DNA of 8,947 bases from Rhodospirillales bacterium (GCA_028866335.1 JAGWIL010000057.1:1-8947); one strand, 5' to 3'; positions 1 through 7,271 are shown, counted from the stretch's first letter. Made by a program: numbers and translations. The notes: generated by a model not told the origin, from the sequence alone.

Positions 1-90
1 AATGCACAACATTTTTCTAACACGCCGCAAAATTGGGCTGGGTGAGATGGCTATCATGCGCTCATTTTGTCACCAAAAACGAGATGTGCC

Positions 91-1323
91 GTGAAGGGGC
101 AGAATTATTTTCTGGCGCGGCAGCCGATTCAAGATGAACACCAGACACTCATTGCATATGAACTGCTGTTTCGTAATAGTGCTGAAAATCGCGCGGTTAT
201 TGCCGATGATATGTCCGCCAGCATAGCGGTGATTCAACATGCGTTTCTTGACCTTGGCGTGGATACTGCGCTGAACGGCAAGCCCGCTTTCATCAATATT
301 TCTGAGGATTTGCTTTTGAGCGACCTGCTGGAGATTCTGCCAGCGGATAAAGTGGTGCTGGAACTATTGGAAACGGTGCCGCGAACCGAGGCGGTGATTA
401 ACCGCTGCATGACCTTGCGCGAAAAGGGTTTTCGCTTTGCTATTGACGACGTGATGGAGGATGACGAAGCGCTGCACAAAATTCTGCCAGTGGTGGATAT
501 TGTAAAAGTGGATATGCTTGGTGTGAACATGGCCAATTTAGATGCCATCGCGCAGCGCGTGCGCGCCCAGAACAAAACATTGCTGGCGGAAAAGATAGAT
601 TCACTGGAGCAATATGAAGCCTTGCTAGCAGCGGGATTCACAATGTTCCAAGGGTATTATTTCGCCCGGCCAAAAATGGTGCAAGGGCGCAGTATCTCAC
701 CTTCGGCCATGCAATTGCTAAAGCTGCTGAAGCTGGTCATCTCCGATGCCGAGATTGAACAGATTGAGGATGAGATTAAAAAAGCCCCGGAATTCATGGT
801 TCGTATGATGCGGCTTGCGAATTCCTCATCCTATTTCAAGCTGGAAAAACTTAAAACACCACGGCAGGCCATTTTATTGCTGGGGCGTTTGCAGCTCAGC
901 CGCCTTGTGCAGATCATGATTTTCATGCGCGAGGATTCTGAAACCCGCGGTGCTGATCCGTTGGCGCAGACGGCCATCGTGCGTGGCCGTCTTATCGAGA
1001 AACTGCTTGAATGCGGCCAGCAACCCGCTTTGAAACCTTACGGCTTCATGCTGGGCATGTTCAGCCTTTCAGCGGTTTTGTTCGGGGTGGAATTGGAGGA
1101 TATTATAAAAATTTTGGAGCTGGACGACATCATGACCGCCGCCTTGCTATGTCGGGAGGGTAAATTAGGTGAATTGCTGGCCCTGGTGGAAGCCGCCGAG
1201 CAAGCGGACAGGAAAGGGGGCATGGCGGTAGTTCAGGCAGCGCTTGAAAGCTTAAACATCTGCGATACGACCGCGTTCAACCGGATGCAGGTGGACGCGT
1301 TGCGCTGGGCCAGCCAAATGTAA
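91..1323 (+). CDS. EAL/HDOD domain signalling protein (YuxH-type)
   Basis: Cytoplasmic two-domain protein of the EAL-HDOD (YuxH, COG3434) family, about 410 residues, which is the usual family length. Numbered from the GTG at 91, the EAL-like half spans about residues 6-200 and opens with FLARQPI and AYELLFR. The classical motifs are altered: EAL reads ELL (E24), DDFGTG reads DDVMED (D119, D120), KID reads KVD (K139) and the loop-6 glutamate sits in AEKID (E167), then QGYYFARP (Q187). Most metal- and substrate-binding positions therefore still carry the expected residue (also N69 in FINIS). Residues from about 205 form an HDOD domain (KAPEFMVRMMRLANSSSY, then QAILLLGRLQLSRL). Family members are c-di-GMP phosphodiesterases or non-catalytic signalling scaffolds, and I cannot tell which this is. 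Start: no ATG is available. TTG at 67 has no Shine-Dalgarno at proper distance; GTG at 91 has a weak GAG seven bases upstream and lies closer to the conserved FLARQPI. Base composition is visibly less GC-rich than the rest of the window. Its stop lies five bases from the convergent rluC-like gene. Confidence 0.88.
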   Translation: MKGQNYFLARQPIQDEHQTLIAYELLFRNSAENRAVIADDMSASIAVIQHAFLDLGVDTALNGKPAFINISEDLLLSDLLEILPADKVVLELLETVPRTEAVINRCMTLREKGFRFAIDDVMEDDEALHKILPVVDIVKVDMLGVNMANLDAIAQRVRAQNKTLLAEKIDSLEQYEALLAAGFTMFQGYYFARPKMVQGRSISPSAMQLLKLLKLVISDAEIEQIEDEIKKAPEFMVRMMRLANSSSYFKLEKLKTPRQAILLLGRLQLSRLVQIMIFMREDSETRGADPLAQTAIVRGRLIEKLLECGQQPALKPYGFMLGMFSLSAVLFGVELEDIIKILELDDIMTAALLCREGKLGELLALVEAAEQADRKGGMAVVQAALESLNICDTTAFNRMQVDALRWASQM

Positions 1324-1328
1324 TGCGG

Positions 1329-2300
1329 TTACCGCTCTTTGCGTACGGGCTTTGCAGCCTCCGGTGCCGGGAAGCCCAGATAATTCAGCCCATCCAGCAT
1401 ATGTTTTGGCAGCGGCGCCTCCACGGTAAGGCTGCCGCCTTCAGGGTGGGGGAAGCTGAGGCGCCGTGCGTGCAGGTGCAATTGCTGGGCGAAATGCTCG
1501 GAATAAACGCCGCCATACACTTCATCGCCCAGAATTGGCGTGCCCAGCGCCAGGCAATGCGCGCGTAGCTGGTGCATACGCCCGGTTTGCGGCCGCAGCT
1601 CCGCCAGGCAGAATTTGCGCCCGGCTTTATCTAAAATCCGGTAATCGGTGACGGCACTCTGCGCCTCCTTATCCTTGCGGGTGGAGGGTTCGGCGCGGGA
1701 AGTTGAACCAAGGTCCAGGCGCTTCAGCGGCAGGTCGATCCGGCCTTGCAGCGCATCCGGCAGCCCGGCCAGCAGCGCCCAATAGGTTTTTTCCACATCG
1801 CGGCCCCGGAAGGCAGCGGAGAGCTTGCTTGCCACCCTGCCGGAGCGGGCGATGACCAGCAGACCCGAGGTATCACGGTCCAGCCGGTGAACCAGCTTCG
1901 GGCGCTCCGGGTGGTCGTCTCGCAGCGCATCCAACATGCCATCCACATGCACGGCGATGCCGGTGCCGCCCTGCACGGCCAGCCCGGCGGGCTTGTTCAG
2001 CACAATCACCGAGGCATCGCTGTAGAGCACCATGCGCTCCAGCTCTTTGGTGCGCGTCTCGTCCATTTTCATCACGTGGCGCTGCTTGGGCATTTCAGCG
2101 GGTGGGGCGATTTCGGGTACGTTCAGCAGGTCGCCCAAATTAAGGCGGGCATTGGCCTCGGTGCGGCTGCCGTTAAGGCGGATTTTGCCGGTGCGCAGCA
2201 GTTTTTGCAAAACGCCCTGCGTTAAGCCGGGCACTTCGCGGCGCAGATAACGGTCCAGCCGCATCTCGGCCCCGGCTTCGGTCACTTGGTATTCGGTCAT
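1329..2300 (-). CDS. rluC: RluA-family 23S rRNA pseudouridine synthase, RluC-like
   Basis: Converts specific uridines of ribosomal RNA to pseudouridine. Two domains in RluC/RluD order are visible: an N-terminal S4 RNA-binding domain (about residues 12-62, MRLDRYLRREVPG and LLRTGKIRLNG) and the catalytic domain (about 90-300) with VLNKPAGLAVQGG, the signature HRLDRDTSGLL (138-148, catalytic aspartate predicted at D141), and LRPQTGRMHQLRAH near 235-247. Length of 323 residues matches E. coli RluC (319). The start at 2300 is chosen because its ATG overlaps the rarA stop as ATGA and has GAAGAG just upstream inside rarA; an upstream ATG at 2327 would add nine residues before the family N-terminus. 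The overlap implies co-transcription and translational coupling with rarA. RluC is favoured over RluD from the S4 plus HRLDRDTSG combination, but the exact target uridines cannot be read from sequence. Confidence 0.9.
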   Translation of the reverse strand: MTEYQVTEAGAEMRLDRYLRREVPGLTQGVLQKLLRTGKIRLNGSRTEANARLNLGDLLNVPEIAPPAEMPKQRHVMKMDETRTKELERMVLYSDASVIVLNKPAGLAVQGGTGIAVHVDGMLDALRDDHPERPKLVHRLDRDTSGLLVIARSGRVASKLSAAFRGRDVEKTYWALLAGLPDALQGRIDLPLKRLDLGSTSRAEPSTRKDKEAQSAVTDYRILDKAGRKFCLAELRPQTGRMHQLRAHCLALGTPILGDEVYGGVYSEHFAQQLHLHARRLSFPHPEGGSLTVEAPLPKHMLDGLNYLGFPAPEAAKPVRKER

Positions 2301-3616
2301 TGCTTCTCTTCGCGCAATTTTGTCCAATAAGCGAGGCGCTTGACGATTTCCCTCTCAAAACCGCGCTCCACCGGGCGGTAGAAATCCGGCCTTCCCATGC
2401 CTTCAGGGAAGTAGTTGTCGCCGGAGAAGCCTTCCTCGGTGTCGTGGTCGTATTGGTAGCCCTCGCCATAGCCAAGATTTTTCATCAGCTTGGTAGGGGC
2501 ATTGAGGATATTCATGGGCGGCATCAGGCTGCCAGTTTCCTTTGCCGCGCGGCTGGCGGCCCCTATGGCCTTGTACACGGCGTTGGATTTAGGCGCGGTG
2601 GCGAGATAAACCACAGCCTGGGCGATGCAGACCTCCCCTTCCGGCGAGCCCAGGCGCTCATAAGCCTCCCACGCCGCCAGGGTTTGGGGCAGGGCTTGCG
2701 GGTCAGCCAGGCCAATATCCTCCGAAGCGAAGCGCGTAATCCGGCGGGCGATATAGCGCGGGTCCTCGCCGCCCGCGAACATGCGCGCCAGCCAGTAGAG
2801 CGCGGCGTCAGCGTCTGATCCGCGCATCGATTTATGCAGGGCGGAGATAAGGTTGTAGTGCTCCTCGCGGTCCCGGTCGTATAACGCCGCGCGGCGGGAG
2901 AGAAGTTGGCCTAGCCCGGTTTCGTCCAGAATTGGCTCAGGCGGCAAGGCGAATAACTGTTCCGCCATGTTGAGCAAAGCCCGCCCATCGCCGTCAGCCA
3001 TGGCGCGTAGGCTGGCTCGGGCACCGCTGGTTAGTGGTAGTTTTTCACCGGTTTCAGCCTCCGCGCGGGTAAGGAGTTGCTCCATTGCTGCATCTCCCAA
3101 ACGCCGCAGCACGAATACCTGGGCACGGGAGAGCAACGCCCCGTTCAGCGCGAAGCTGGGGTTCTCCGTGGTGGCACCGATGAGCGTGATGGTGCCCGCC
3201 TCCACCACCGGCAAAAACGCATCCTGCTGGGCGCGGTTGAAGCGGTGAATTTCATCCACGAACAGCAAGCTGGCTTTGCCCGTGCGGTGCAGGCGCGTGG
3301 CGTCCTCGAACACTTTCTTCAAATCCGCGACGCCGGAAAACACCGCCGAGATTTGGCGGAATTGCAGCCCCGCCGCATCGGCCAGCAGGCGGGCGATTGT
3401 GGTTTTGCCAACACCCGGCGGGCCCCACAGGATGATGCTGGCGAGAGAGCCGCGTTTGAGCATGCCCGTCAGGCTGCCCTCAGGCCCCAGCAGATGTTCC
3501 TGGCCCACCACCTCGGCCAGGATTTTCGGCCGCAATATTTCCGCAAGCGGCCTTGCTCCGGCATTCCGGGTATCTGGTTGCGGCTCGGCCGGGCCGAACA
3601 GATCATCTTCCTGCAT
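2297..3616 (-). CDS. rarA: Replication-associated recombination protein A (AAA+ ATPase)
   Basis: RarA (MgsA) is a clamp-loader-like AAA+ ATPase related to eukaryotic WRNIP1/Mgs1; it acts at stalled or damaged replication forks together with SSB. The 439-residue protein has the family length (E. coli 447). Visible motifs: MQEDDLF at the N-terminus, RPKILAEVVGQEHLLG (29-44), Walker A GPPGVGKTT (65-73), Walker B LLFVDEIHRFN (117-127), sensor-1 region GATTENPSF (147-155), and family-typical C-terminal stretches such as LHKSMRGSDADAALYWLARM and MPPMNILNAPTKLMKNLGYG. The latter belong to the RarA tetramerisation/C-terminal domain. No purine-rich Shine-Dalgarno precedes the ATG; an extended -10 element (TGCTTAAAT, 3632-3624) lies only seven bases upstream, so the transcript may have almost no leader. 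It is the first gene of a two-gene unit with the rluC-like gene through an ATGA overlap. No key residue appears missing. Confidence 0.96.
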   Translation of the reverse strand: MQEDDLFGPAEPQPDTRNAGARPLAEILRPKILAEVVGQEHLLGPEGSLTGMLKRGSLASIILWGPPGVGKTTIARLLADAAGLQFRQISAVFSGVADLKKVFEDATRLHRTGKASLLFVDEIHRFNRAQQDAFLPVVEAGTITLIGATTENPSFALNGALLSRAQVFVLRRLGDAAMEQLLTRAEAETGEKLPLTSGARASLRAMADGDGRALLNMAEQLFALPPEPILDETGLGQLLSRRAALYDRDREEHYNLISALHKSMRGSDADAALYWLARMFAGGEDPRYIARRITRFASEDIGLADPQALPQTLAAWEAYERLGSPEGEVCIAQAVVYLATAPKSNAVYKAIGAASRAAKETGSLMPPMNILNAPTKLMKNLGYGEGYQYDHDTEEGFSGDNYFPEGMGRPDFYRPVERGFEREIVKRLAYWTKLREEKQ

Positions 3617-3623
3617 GGTGGAT

Positions 3624-3632
3624 ATTTAAGCA
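3624..3632 (-). promoter_or_regulatory. Candidate extended -10 promoter for rarA
   Basis: On the minus strand the bases read TGCTTAAAT, a TGn extension plus a hexamer matching four of six positions of TATAAT. The hexamer ends seven bases before the rarA ATG, which would give a leaderless or nearly leaderless mRNA and fits the lack of a Shine-Dalgarno. No good -35 box is seen, so this is a weak call. Confidence 0.25.
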
Positions 3633-3671
3633 CAAGCCAATGCGGCTGCCATGTGCGAATGCGGTTTATGA

Positions 3672-3700
3672 TTGAACAGCCCCGCGCTCTGCCCTACATT
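3672..3700 (+). promoter_or_regulatory. Candidate sigma-70-type promoter of the small membrane protein gene
   Basis: TTGAAC (3672-3677) and TACATT (3695-3700) are separated by the ideal 17 bases; each matches four of six consensus positions. Exactly six bases (CAATAA) separate the -10 box from the ATG at 3707, so transcription would be expected to begin at or next to the start codon. The 90-base gap to the divergent rarA holds nothing else recognisable. Confidence 0.4.
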
Positions 3701-3706
3701 CAATAA

Positions 3707-3937
3707 ATGGCAACAGAAAATGGCCCTGTACTCGACATGACGCCCGATGGGCAGTTCGTTGAGCAACATAAACCCTCCCTCACGCAAATCCTTTTGCGAT
3801 TGGCGGTATTTGGCATGGCGCTATGCGTGGGCGCGGCCCTGCTATGGACCGCGTTTATTATGATCCCAATCCTGCTCGTGCTGGGCTTCGCGGGGTATGT
3901 GTTCGCGCGTGCTCAGCGGAATTGGCGAGCATTTTAG
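3707..3937 (+). CDS. Small two-helix membrane protein of unknown function
   Basis: A 76-residue protein I cannot assign to a named family. Residues 1-24 are polar (MATENGPVLDMTPDGQ), residues about 28-47 (LLRLAVFGMALCVGAALLW) and 49-66 (AFIMIPILLVLGFAGYVF) are strongly hydrophobic, and the tail ARAQRNWRAF is basic. This predicts an inner-membrane helical hairpin with a cytoplasmic C-terminus. A TAA immediately precedes the ATG in frame, so this is the earliest possible start. There is no Shine-Dalgarno, and the promoter candidate would give a leaderless message. It is divergent from rarA and its last four bases overlap the stop end of the convergent transglutaminase-like gene. Support for its being real: position between genes on both sides, a promoter candidate, and a sensible membrane pattern. 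No function is proposed. Confidence 0.65.
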   Translation: MATENGPVLDMTPDGQFVEQHKPSLTQILLRLAVFGMALCVGAALLWTAFIMIPILLVLGFAGYVFARAQRNWRAF

Positions 3938-4803
3938 GTTAGCACTGGTTCCAGATCCACGCCCACATTCAGCGTGTGGCGGCCGCCGCCGAGAATAACG
4001 CCGCGCAGAGGTGACACGTCTGAAAAGTCACGGCCCCAGGCGAGGGTGACGTGCTCGTCGCAGACCAACAAATTATTCGTGGGATCAAAATCCACCCAGC
4101 CGATTTCGGGGCCTGCCCAGGCGCCCACCCAGGCATGGCTTTGGTCTGCACCGCGCCGCCTGGTTTGCCCTGGCGGTGGGGAAGTGCAAAGGTAGCCTGA
4201 TACATACCGCCCTGGCAGGCCGAGGGCCCGCAGGCAGGCCAGCATGAAATGTGCATAATCCTGGCAAACCCCGGCGCGTGTATATAAAATTTGCAGGGCC
4301 GTGGTAGAATTATTGCTCACACCGGGCTTGTAGGACATTTCGGTGAAGATGCGCTGGTTAAGCTCCAGCAATCCCTCCAGAATCCGGCGGCCTGGCAAAA
4401 AACTCACCGCCGCGTAATCGGCAATTTCACCTGCTGGCATGGCAAGCTTGCTCGGCAGGCAGAATTCCGCCACCTCAAGCTGTTGCTGCCCCCAGGCCGC
4501 AATGGCCTCCCATCTTGGGGTTTCCGGCGCGGGGGGCGGTGCTGGCAGGTTCACGTCCGCCGTGGCGCTAAGGCTTACACTGAACTGCTTATGCGCCCCG
4601 GCCAGCGAAACCGTAGTGGCGCAATTGCCGAAATGGTCGATCTCATCGCGTCGGCAATCCGGTGCCGGGGAAATATCAAGCTGCGCCTCACGCACCCATT
4701 GCCCGGGCCGCTCACGCGGCAGCAGATGCATGAAATGGGTGCCGAGCACCACTGGTTCGGCGTAGTCGTAAATCGTGCTGTGATGCAGGCGGTAAAGGGT
4801 CAT
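3934..4803 (-). CDS. Transglutaminase-like (papain-fold) family protein
   Basis: A 289-residue protein with the two domains typical of bacterial transglutaminase-like proteins: an N-terminal beta-rich domain (about residues 1-85, opening LYRLHHSTIYDYAEPVVLG and including LLPRERPGQ) and the transglutaminase core (about 150-250). The predicted triad is intact: Cys180 in TRAGVCQDYAHF, His223 in QSHAWVGAW and Asp240 in GWVDFDPTNN. These domains can hydrolyse or transfer amide bonds; most bacterial members are thought to be proteases or amidases rather than cross-linkers. No signal peptide is visible, so it is probably cytoplasmic. It starts 21 bases downstream of the ATP-grasp/alpha-E fusion on the same strand and is probably co-transcribed; a strong Shine-Dalgarno is lacking. 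Context suggests it acts on the product or substrate of the neighbouring ATP-grasp enzymes, which is inference. Its stop overlaps the convergent small gene by four bases. Confidence 0.93.
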   Translation of the reverse strand: MTLYRLHHSTIYDYAEPVVLGTHFMHLLPRERPGQWVREAQLDISPAPDCRRDEIDHFGNCATTVSLAGAHKQFSVSLSATADVNLPAPPPAPETPRWEAIAAWGQQQLEVAEFCLPSKLAMPAGEIADYAAVSFLPGRRILEGLLELNQRIFTEMSYKPGVSNNSTTALQILYTRAGVCQDYAHFMLACLRALGLPGRYVSGYLCTSPPPGQTRRRGADQSHAWVGAWAGPEIGWVDFDPTNNLLVCDEHVTLAWGRDFSDVSPLRGVILGGGRHTLNVGVDLEPVLT

Positions 4804-4824
4804 ATTGCAATGCAGCTTGGCGGA

Positions 4825-7032
4825 TTATTGCGCCGCTTCCAAGATCTCGCCTTCTTCCAACGTGTGCGCTTCCGGTAAAAGCGTGAAAAAGCGGCGCTGC
4901 ACACGGTCTGAAAGCTGGCGCAGCTTCCCGGCGATGCTGCTTAAAGTTGGGTTGAGGGCACTGGCGTCCCCGGCGAGGTTTGTTACGTCTTGCTGCAATT
5001 GCCGTGCGGTTTCGGAATCATCATCAGCGCCCAGCCGCTCCAGGCAGGCGCGCAGCGCATGGCATTGAAAAGCCAGCCCGCGTGGGTTGGATAATTCCGC
5101 CAGCAGCATGGCCAGCACCGGGCCGGGGGCCAGAATACCCGCATGACGAAGTTCGTAGCTGAGTACCGAGTCGGCGATTTCGATTCCCAGCGCCATGCCT
5201 GGTTCCAGCCGCCCCACCGGGCCGTTTAGCAAAATGGCGAGGGTTTCCGCCAGGGTTTCGCCACGTTCCAGCCTTCGCCCCATTTCCAGGAACAGCCAGC
5301 CGCCATCGCGGGACATGTTCTCCGCCGCGATGCCCGCGAAGGTGGCGGCAAAGCTGAGCATGGATGGCAGGGCGGTTTCCTCGTTCGGCAGTGCCTCGCG
5401 AGCCTGTTGCAGGGCAAAGCGCACGGTGGCGAGCATGGAAGGAGAAAGCCGCTCAGAAGAGGCATCCACAAGGCGCGCAACCTCTTGCAACAGCCTGTCG
5501 ACAGGCCGCCGCTGCGCCAGAGCCTGCCGAAGCAGCCGCCCGGAAATCGCGAAGCCCGCGACATCCGGCGGCAGCAGCCCGGCCTGGCCAAGACAGCGGG
5601 AGATGAGGGTCCGCTCGGCCATGTCGCGCGGCAGGGAGGTGCCGGATTCAAGCCGGGGCAAAGCCAGCATCAGCAGCCGCGCCGCGGCCTCCAGCCGTTC
5701 CACCGAACGGCCCAGCCAGAACAGATTATCCGCCAGCCGCGAGGGCAGATGCGCCGCGGCCAGGAATTTCACATGCTCCGGCGGTTCAGCCGGAGCGGCT
5801 CCTGCGAATATACGCGGCTCCTCACTATCCAGCACCCAAAGGTCTTTAATGCCAAGGGGTGGCGGGGTGCTGCCAGCGTCGGCCAGTTTAAGGCCAAGCC
5901 CGCCGGGTAGCACCTGCCATTCAGCGCCATCATGCCAGGCGAACAGGCGTAAACAGAGCGGTGCTTTGATTGTTTCCTGATCCGGCCCAAGAAACGGCGC
6001 CAATGAGGCGAGGTGCTCGCCACCCGCATCCGCCAGCGCCAGCTTCTCAGGCTCGCCCAGCAATGGCGTGAATAATTGTTGGATGTAAGGGCGCAGCGCT
6101 ACGGATTCGAGCAGCTTGCTGCCTGGCGCGTTGAGGATGGAAAGCACCCCGGCGCGGACGGCGCCGAACGCGCCTGGAATGCCCGCCCCTGGCCTGCCGC
6201 CTTGTTCCAGCGGGTCCAAATCCAGCCCGGAAACGCCACGGACCAGTTTTGCCACATGCAGCAAGCCGCTCAGGGTTTTCATGTGCAAAGCGCCGTTGCG
6301 GGCGGCGAGGTCCCCTGGTTCAATAAGCATTATGCCGAGGGCTCGTGCCAGCAAAGCGTCGTCGAACCCATCCTCAGTCTTGCGGCCTTGGGTGAGGCCG
6401 CCAGAAAGCACCGCGACAAGCCCGCCTTCCGCTTCGCGCTGGAGATGGTCCACCAGCATTTCCCGCGCCGGGCGGATGGAGCGCAGGGCACCCGCGCGAA
6501 ACAGCTCTGGCAGCGTGCCGGTGGCCATGCGGCGCAGGGAAAGCGCATCGCCCAGCCCGGGCACCACGCCGGTATGGTCGTTGAGCAGCACGAACCGCCC
6601 GTCTGGCGCGCGGATGACATCTGCCGCGTATAGCCCCAGGCGCGGCGTGGCGAGCGGGCCGCCAGTGTGCAGCGGGCGCAGAAAATGCGGTGCCGCAAAC
6701 ACCAAAGCAGGAGGCAATTGGCCAGACCGCATGAGGTTTTGCGGACCGTAAATGTCTTCCAGAACCAGCGAAAGCAGATTGGCGCGCTGCTTGATGCTGT
6801 CTTCCAGCATTGCGAAATCCGCGGCGGTAAGTAATGCGGGAAGTGGGTCGTAAACCCTTGCGGTTGAGGCACCAAAGGGGGCCGCAAGACCCATCTGCCG
6901 GTTCAACGCAGCGGCGCGGCGGGCCAGCTCCTCGTTCCCGATTTCGCGAACAGCACCCATAACCGGTGCCCAGGGGCGGTGTATCCGGCCCTGGCGGTCT
7001 ACGGTTTCGTCGCAGGGGGTCATGAGCTGCAT
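4825..7032 (-). CDS. Circularly permuted ATP-grasp (degenerate) fused to alpha-E domain
   Basis: A 735-residue fusion. Residues about 5-410 are a circularly permuted type 2 ATP-grasp domain (DETVDRQGRIHRPW; DPLPALLTAADFAMLE; NLLSLVLEDIYGPQNLM; VFAAPHFLRPLHTGGPL; QVLPGGLGLKL). Residues about 425-720 are an alpha-E helical domain (LADNLFWLGRSVERLEAAARLL at 433-454 in part; MSRDGGWLFLEMGRRLERGE at 573-592). This architecture is known in bacterial gene sets with transglutaminases and is predicted to make or modify peptide-like amide bonds. The ATP-grasp half looks inactive when aligned with the stand-alone homologue at 7279-8754: Glu-Asp-Asn is replaced by Asn-Asp-His (151-153), YRRLNDD is replaced by VRGVSGL near 264-270, and about 57 residues carrying the Lys-Pro-Val-Gly-Glu-Ser-Gly-Gly loop are absent between residues 330 and 357. 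The alpha-E part shows no obvious damage and there is no frameshift. Start: ATG 7032, with another in-frame ATG at 7023; neither has a clear Shine-Dalgarno. Confidence 0.92.
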   Translation of the reverse strand: MQLMTPCDETVDRQGRIHRPWAPVMGAVREIGNEELARRAAALNRQMGLAAPFGASTARVYDPLPALLTAADFAMLEDSIKQRANLLSLVLEDIYGPQNLMRSGQLPPALVFAAPHFLRPLHTGGPLATPRLGLYAADVIRAPDGRFVLLNDHTGVVPGLGDALSLRRMATGTLPELFRAGALRSIRPAREMLVDHLQREAEGGLVAVLSGGLTQGRKTEDGFDDALLARALGIMLIEPGDLAARNGALHMKTLSGLLHVAKLVRGVSGLDLDPLEQGGRPGAGIPGAFGAVRAGVLSILNAPGSKLLESVALRPYIQQLFTPLLGEPEKLALADAGGEHLASLAPFLGPDQETIKAPLCLRLFAWHDGAEWQVLPGGLGLKLADAGSTPPPLGIKDLWVLDSEEPRIFAGAAPAEPPEHVKFLAAAHLPSRLADNLFWLGRSVERLEAAARLLMLALPRLESGTSLPRDMAERTLISRCLGQAGLLPPDVAGFAISGRLLRQALAQRRPVDRLLQEVARLVDASSERLSPSMLATVRFALQQAREALPNEETALPSMLSFAATFAGIAAENMSRDGGWLFLEMGRRLERGETLAETLAILLNGPVGRLEPGMALGIEIADSVLSYELRHAGILAPGPVLAMLLAELSNPRGLAFQCHALRACLERLGADDDSETARQLQQDVTNLAGDASALNPTLSSIAGKLRQLSDRVQRRFFTLLPEAHTLEEGEILEAAQ

Positions 7033-7201
7033 TTGAAAGACGTAACAGAGTGGTTTGAAAGTGCCTACCGGTGGATGAAAAGAAGGTCATATTTCTTTAT
7101 AAGACGGCGGCATCTGCCGGGCTGAAGCTGGCTTGTGGCCTGGCGCTTGCATGACAAATTCCATGGATTATCGCGGCTTATCAGAACGCCTTGCGGAAAT
7201 G

Positions 7202-7236
7202 GACGTTTTGACGGCAGATTTATCCTGCGTCACGTC
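7202..7236. promoter_or_regulatory. Imperfect inverted repeat in the divergent spacer
   Basis: TGACGGCAG (7209-7217) pairs with CTGCGTCA (7225-7232) around the loop ATTTATC, with one unpaired G; GACG at 7202-7205 and CGTC at 7233-7236 extend it after a three-base bulge. A run of eight T follows at 7247-7254. It could be an operator palindrome for a regulator of the divergent arms, or an RNA hairpin in the leader of the stand-alone ATP-grasp gene. The rest of the 246-base spacer (7033-7278) shows no convincing promoter boxes by eye, only an AT-rich patch at 7088-7102. Confidence 0.25.
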
Positions 7237-7266
7237 TGTATCCGTGTTTTTTTTCGTACATGCGCC

Positions 7267-7271
7267 GGAGG
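7267..7271 (+). promoter_or_regulatory. Shine-Dalgarno that sets a TTG start at 7279
   Basis: GGAGG lies seven bases before TTG at 7279, the best ribosome binding site in the window. It decides the start of the stand-alone ATP-grasp gene: the reading frame stays open back to a GTG at 7135, but that extension (a basic, cysteine-containing stretch) has no ribosome site and does not resemble the family N-terminus. Confidence 0.75.

Noticed and set aside
1325..1335. GCGGTTACCGC palindrome followed by TCTTT between the convergent EAL/HDOD and rluC-like genes, as a terminator
   Set aside because: The hairpin would have only a four-base-pair stem and a broken T-tract; too weak to call.
1746..2225. 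159-codon plus-strand open frame opposite the rluC-like gene
   Set aside because: Antisense shadow of a well-conserved enzyme, with composition typical of such shadows.
2301..2327. Nine-residue longer N-terminus of the rluC-like gene from ATG 2327
   Set aside because: The ATG at 2300 has the ATGA overlap and an upstream GAAGAG; the extra residues precede the S4 domain without resemblance to the family.
3077..3706. 209-codon plus-strand open frame across rarA and the rarA upstream gap
   Set aside because: Mostly antisense to rarA Walker motifs, with no recognisable domain. Its end at 3706 is simply the TAA before the small gene.
7247..7254. T8 run as a Rho-independent terminator
   Set aside because: It is separated by ten bases from the nearest hairpin, and on the plus strand it lies upstream of a gene with no gene before it to terminate.
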